Shown: one piece after another, positions 59,604-64,000 of the stretch
How positions within the stretch are numbered: the first letter of the stretch is position 1
Layout of the letters: every line of letters begins with the position of its first letter
Origin: Schistocerca nitens
Lineage: Eukaryota > Arthropoda > Insecta > Orthoptera > Acrididae
Direction: 5' to 3'
Length of the DNA stretch: 64,000 nt
Assembly: GCF_023898315.1 (NCBI RefSeq)
Contig: NC_064617.1
Span: 710,045,202-710,109,201 of the forward strand
Notes under the pieces: model-generated
What the model saw: the letters and a program-made list of their open reading frames with translations, nothing else
Database searches by the model: none
What the model was told of the DNA's origin: nothing
Program-made: the position numbers and the translations under genes

Positions 59604-60870
59604 ATGAAGAGAATTAAGTTGGACCACATTGGCAACCGTATGGCCCCAGCTTCTCACCAGAGTGATTGACTTACTTACTTTTAATGCAGAAGGATACAAC
59701 CACATATGTTTCCCTCATTAGATATGAATAAAGGTGAAAACCAATGTATCAAACAATGAAAATAAGTGCCAAAGTTACTGGTATGTACCAAGACTGAAAG
59801 TGAATCCTTTACAAATACCCAACCATTATTTTTTTCAGAGGAAATAAATTGGAAGTATGATGACATCACCTTGATAAACAGTATGCATAATGTTCAAACA
59901 AATTTCGGGCTTGCAGCCGGTCGTCGTTCAATACTTCGCACGATATTTCAACTGGGCACCTGCCAGTCATCTTCAGGTGAGCCGTCGCAGACTGACGATA
60001 AAGTTCTCCGCTCCGCAATATATAGCGTACTGTAACTATTCTGCGCATGCGTCGAAAACTTGATAGTTGAACCAACACTGCCCGCCGGCGGGCAGTGTTG
60101 GTTCAACTATCAAGTTTTCGACGCATGCGCAGAATAGTTACAGTACGCTATATATTGCGGAGCGGAGAACTTTATCGTCAGTCTGCGACGGCTCACCTGA
60201 AGATGACTGGCAGGTGCCCAGTTGAAATATCGTGCGAAGTATTGAACGACGACCGGCTGCAAGCCCGAAATTTGTTTGAACAGTCAATTCGCCGGGAAAA
60301 TTTTAAAATTCACAGTATGCATAATGTATCCGTACTGATTAAAACAGCATCCCTGACTCAGTCATGGGCAATTTTAAGCTGCAACAAACTTGGCGACAAC
60401 CCTGTAACAATTATCCCTCACAGGAACCTAAACATAATCAGCAGTCTAATTTCCTCACGGACCTCACTAATAAGGAACAACATGGTGTCCATTTCATCAG
60501 TTGCTTACAACAAGGGTTTAAAGCTTTATTTAAAATTTTTGAGGGTGACTTACTACCAGATAAAGTTCAGATTAAGGTCTACCATAAACCTTACATACCA
60601 CCCACCATGGACAAGCTCACATATCAAGAGATCATTAAAAAGTACGAGCATCATAATCCCAAACAGATGACACAATCTTATGCTAAGCTGCAATGTCATT
60701 GCCATCTCTGTCAATGGTGCCTTCCTCTGTTGCACCTCTTACAGTGGGCACTCTGTGGCTGCCTGCAGATACCTGCCCCCTGCCCCCCACCCCTTTTTCT
60801 GCCTCTGCCTTCACCCTTCCCCCAGGCTGATGGAGGCTCCTCTGGTGCTTAAACTGCACCCATTTTGGGA
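59604..60870 (+). pseudogene. LINE copy 2 ORF1, split by palindrome
   Basis: Start ATG at 59604 (MKRIKLDHIG), parallel to copy 1 (MKRTMSS). Pieces: ESESFTNTQPLFFSEEINWK before the insertion and VSVLIKTASLTQSWAILSCN, KLGDNPVTIIPHRNLN, FEGDLLPDKVQIKVYHKPYI after it. Removing 59894-60311 plus one 16-bp duplication joins INSMHNV to SVLIKTAS in the position of KMRSGSVLIKKAS in copy 1. The zinc-knuckle region (about 60690-60760) is frameshifted. Gag-like RNA-binding role inferred from family. Confidence 0.75.
59894..60311. mobile_element. Perfect 392-bp palindrome insertion, 16-bp TSD (Penelope-like terminal repeat)
   Basis: Positions 59891-60086 and 60087-60282 are exact reverse complements as far as I can read, with no spacer (centre GCCCGCC|GGCGGGC). 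A 29-bp non-palindromic tail (GTCAATTCGCCGGGAAAATT…) follows. The whole is flanked by ACAGTATGCATAATGT at 59878-59893 and 60312-60327. Each arm contains CACCTGAAGATGACTGGCAG…GTTGAAATATCGTGCGAA, a small hairpin typical of Penelope-like terminal repeats in my recollection. No transposase or RT is encoded. The arm identity implies recent origin or gene conversion. Confidence 0.88.
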
Positions 60871-61429
60871 GCATTGGCTCCCCACCTACCAACTACCGGG
60901 TATGCCAGCCCTATCCTCCAGCCGGAGACACCTCATCCTCTGGTTTCTCTAGCTAGGAAGAGGTCCCTTGGGACTCTTCCTTCCATGAATCCTGCTGGTC
61001 CACAGCCAGATGCCAGCTGATGGCAGAAGGAACCACTGGCTGCTGCCCATCAGACTTCTCGTTGTTCCTATGTCCCTGAAAGTATTTAAGGGAAACCTTC
61101 TTAGTCCTTGTCTTCTAAGGGGGAGGAGTACACAAAGAAGAACTCTAAGGCAAAGGAAACTCTGGTGGCCCTCATGTCTCTGGACTCTGCATGTATTCCT
61201 TCTGTGCCCAAGGTGGATATCCTGGTGGCCCCTGAGGCATCAGATCTCCCAAGCAAATATGCCGCAGAACCTGTGTCAGTGGATCCCCTGACATTTCAAC
61301 CGGTGACAGTATATGACCCTGCCCTGAGTTATAACACCCCTCCCCCCCTCCCCCCCCAGTCACTTCATGCCTCCACAGTACTCGGACAGTCTTCTCCCCC
61401 AGTAGAACTGTTATGGACTTTTACACCAG

Positions 61430-64000
61430 ATGGCTGAGCTGCGGCAGCTTTTAAGTACTTATCTGCATTCTGGGTTGCCATCCAGGTAACTTAGTTCCAC
61501 CAACTTGGACCCCAGCCCTTCATGGTTACCACAGTTACTTCAAGAATTGTACCGACTATGAGAGGTTATTTGTACGTATATGCAGGGCTCTGTACACAGT
61601 GACCTTATGCCTCTTGCTACACCTTTGGAGGATGTAGCTGTTCGGGTAAGGGCACATCAGGATTTTACCATCTGTAATGTTTATCTCCCTCCCAATGATG
61701 TTGTGTCCAAGGAAGTACTGTGTATTACTCTCTCAGCTCCCCCCACTTTTTCTAGTCTTGGATGACTTCAATGTCCATAATCTTTTGTGGGGTGGTACAA
61801 TGATCACTGTCCATGGTAAAGACATTGAATCTGTACTGGCACGGCTCGATCTTTGCTTCTTGAACTCTGGTGCCAACCACACATTTCAGTGTGGCACTCA
61901 GAACTTATTCAACCATTGATCTCTCCTTTTGCAGTCCTGGTCTTCTAGCATCTACCCACTGTAGGGTCCACAATGACCTGTATGGTAGTGACCACTTCCC
62001 GATCTCCCTATCCCTCCCTCAGTGTGCTCCCCTGGACACCCGCCAAAATTGATTCTCCATAATGCTAACTGGGATGGGTTCACCTGTGCTGTCGTCTCCC
62101 CACTGCATGGTAGTATTGATGCGGCTGTTTCACACACAATGGCAGCCATTCGTTTGGGAGCCAACGAAGCCACCACCTCTTCCTTGGGATCTCACCGGCA
62201 GAAGACGGCACCCTGATGGACCCCAGAGATTGCTGCGGCCATTAGAATTCATCGGCAGGCTCTCCAATCCTATAAGCGGCACACTTCAGATGAACCCCTC
62301 ATTGCCTTTAAACAGCTCTGTGCCTGTGTTTCCACCATTGGATCATATGCCTCTCCATCACAGGTATGGGAAAAGATCAGACACCTCTACAACTTCCAAT
62401 CCCCTGCATGTGTACCAAGTATTTCCTTAGATGGTGTCATTTATACTGATTCAGGCACTGTTGCTGAACATTATGCCGACACATCTGCGTCTGGTGTATC
62501 TGAGGACTACCAGCCCACCTTTGCCATTCAGTGCATGGGAACTCTTCAGTGCTTTAGCCCAATGCCCTGATACGGCCCCAGGGCCAGACTGCATCCACAA
62601 CAAAATGCTGAAACCTCTCAGTGGATTGTCAGCATCACATCCTTGCCCTCTTTAGTTGGATCGGGAACAAGGGAGAGTTTCCATCTCAGTGGCAAGAAAG
62701 CAAGATAGTTCTGGTACTAAAACCAGGTAACAATCCCCTGGAGAAGGACAGTTATCATCCAACCAGCCTTACCGATGTTTGCTGTAAGTTGTTCGAAAGC
62801 ATGGTGAGCAAGCAGCTGTGTTGGCTCCTTGAGTCTCAGGGCTTTTTGGCTGCATCTCAGGGCAGGTTTTGCAAAGGCTGCTCGACTGCCGATAATTTGG
62901 TTCACCTCGATTCCACCATCCGAGTGGCCTGTGTGTGTTGTCAGCCCTCAGTGCTGTCTTTTTCAAGCTACAGAAAACTTATGACTCGATATAGCCTCAC
63001 CACATCCTTACTACATTACATAAGTGTTGTCTCCAGGGTTCACTTTCGATTTTTGTCAAGAACCTCCAGTTGCACTGTATGTTCCAGGTTCAAATGAGTG
63101 CTTTGCTCGCTTGCTCCCATATCCAAGAGAATGGGGTCCCATAGGACTCTGTATTGAGCTACACCCTCTTTCTTGTTGCTATCAATCATCTAGCAGCGGC
63201 TGTGGTGCCTTTGGTATCACCCTCCTTATATGCCGACAATCTTTGCTTCTGTTATTGCCCATCTGGTATAGGTGTTGCTAAGTATCACTTACAGGTTGTC
63301 ATATTAAAGGCACAGTCATGGGCTCTTACCCATGGCTTTTATTTTTCAGCCCTCAAGACTCATGTCCTGAACTTCTGTCACCATCCTACTGCCCACCCAC
63401 ACACTGAGCTTCTTATAGTTGAGCACACCACTTTTTGGGACTGGTCTTTGATTCGTGGCTGCTGTGGCTTCCCCAACTTCGCCAACTTAAACGAAAGTGT
63501 TGGCAACACCTCAACACACATCACTGCCTCTGTAACACTAGGTGGTGTGCAAGTACCCTTTTGCAGCTCCATGAAGCCCTGATTCTGTTCTCCCTTGATT
63601 ATGGGAGTCTTTCATATTGTTCAATATCATCCTGAGAATTGCGGATACAGGATCCCATTCTTCACTGTGGGGTCTCACTTGTGACAGGAGTCTTCCAAAC
63701 TAGCCCTGTGAACAGCCTACTAGTCGAGGCTGGAGTACCTCCATTACCTATCAGGAGACAACAACAGCTGTTGAATTATGCTATACTCATTCATAGCTTC
63801 CCTGAGCATCCCACCGACCATGTACCTTTCCCTTGCAAGGAGCCCCACCTCCTACAATGGCAACCTAGAACTGGGTTTACAATTGCTGAATGCCTCAGTA
63901 TCTCTGTTCGGAACTGCAACTTCCTCCACAGTCACCTCAGGTCAGGGAGACATCACATTGCCCCCGTGGCTTGTGCCCCAACCTCAGATTTGTCTCGATG
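61430..64000 (+). pseudogene. LINE copy 2 ORF2 (EN-RT), partial
   Basis: Endonuclease remains: DFTICNVYLPPNDVV (61660), LVLDDFNVHNLLWGGT (about 61750-61800), LARLDLCFLNSGANHTFQCG (61840-61895), YGSDHFPISLSLP (61980-62020). RT: ALAQCPDTAPGPDCIHNKML, KIVLVLKPGNNPLEKDSYHP, SLTDVCCKLFESMV, GRFCKGCSTADNL (62880). The catalytic box is degraded to YADN (about 63229-63240; copy 1 has YVDD). Then STLLQLHEALILFSLDYGSL (63555-63610). Frameshifts at several points. It continues past the window end toward the RNase H region. Confidence 0.8.

Larger units (their letters stand above)
52455..64000 (+). other. Attractin intron G, at least 11.5 kb, open at window end
   Basis: Donor GTAAATACC. It contains a Tc1 fossil, RTE LINE ends, a Tigger/pogo element, foldback elements and the second I-group LINE. 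52455-53030 (with a G run at 52682-52696) and 54323-55440 are AT-rich with nothing identified. No attractin-like exon seen. Confidence 0.78.
59300..64000 (+). mobile_element. I-group LINE copy 2, cut by window end
   Basis: A second non-LTR element of the same overall type as copy 1, but with clearly different sequence, so a sister family or an old copy. The leader from about 59300 includes a (TG)n run (59453-59478). ORF1 starts at 59604 and ORF2 at about 61430. A palindromic insertion splits ORF1. RNase H and the 3' end lie beyond the window. Stops and frameshifts are frequent. Confidence 0.82.

Noticed and set aside
60095..60670. A 191-codon frame that could look like a new gene
   Set aside because: It starts inside the palindrome arm and runs by chance in frame into LINE ORF1. 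Its first 62 codons are repeated on the other strand (59866-60078) because the arms are identical.

Overview
This is a eukaryotic, repeat-dense genomic window. The protein-coding exons belong to a gene that is single-copy in other insects. The introns (up to about 15 kb) are full of LINE, SINE, Penelope-like and Tc1/mariner debris. Foldback elements and tRNA-derived SINEs of kinds I associate with locusts and grasshoppers suggest a large-genome polyneopteran insect, probably an orthopteran. That assignment is inferred from repeat style, not from a diagnostic gene.

The only recognisable host gene is on the + strand: a piece of attractin (ATRN/ATRNL1 family; Drosophila distracted, dsd). Seven consecutive exons are present: 3241-3369 (end of the CUB domain), 17231-17424 (EGF-like repeats), then the first blades of the kelch propeller at 29752-29925, 45217-45296, 51555-51705, 51880-52011 and 52271-52454. 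All have GT/AG borders and compatible phases and read continuously, about 348 residues in total. The signal peptide, first EGF and start of CUB lie upstream; the remaining kelch repeats, C-type lectin, PSI, laminin-EGF and transmembrane parts lie downstream. I see no other host gene and no canonical tRNA, rRNA or ncRNA gene.

Layout. 1-2587: a C-rich pyrimidine satellite. Intron A (3370-17230): foldback elements, a Tc1 fossil, a LINE 3' fragment, and a nearly full-length I-group LINE (about 8690-16480) carrying a 5'-truncated SINE in ORF1 and a complete 1,536-bp mariner-like element in ORF2. Intron B (17425-29751): two minus-strand LINE fragments end to end (about 19815-22120), one split by a tRNA-like hairpin; a composite repeat with internal tandem copies; microsatellites. 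Intron C (29926-45216): a decayed Mutator-like transposase, a 950-bp hairpin with a tRNA-like segment, a Penelope-like element with GIY-YIG remains and inverted terminal repeats, two SINEs, and a second Penelope-like copy on the minus strand. Intron D (45297-51554): Penelope, RTE and LINE fragments. Last intron (52455 to window end): a Tc1 fossil, two RTE LINE 3' ends, one split by a deleted Tigger/pogo element and a small foldback, and a second I-group LINE (about 59300 to beyond 64000) whose ORF1 is split by a perfect 392-bp palindrome with 16-bp target duplications.

The most unusual pattern is a set of inverted-repeat insertions (39151-40243, 57688-57892, 59894-60311). Their flanking duplications, terminal motifs and, in one case, Penelope-type endonuclease coding point to inverted Penelope-like terminal repeats, including coding-free forms.
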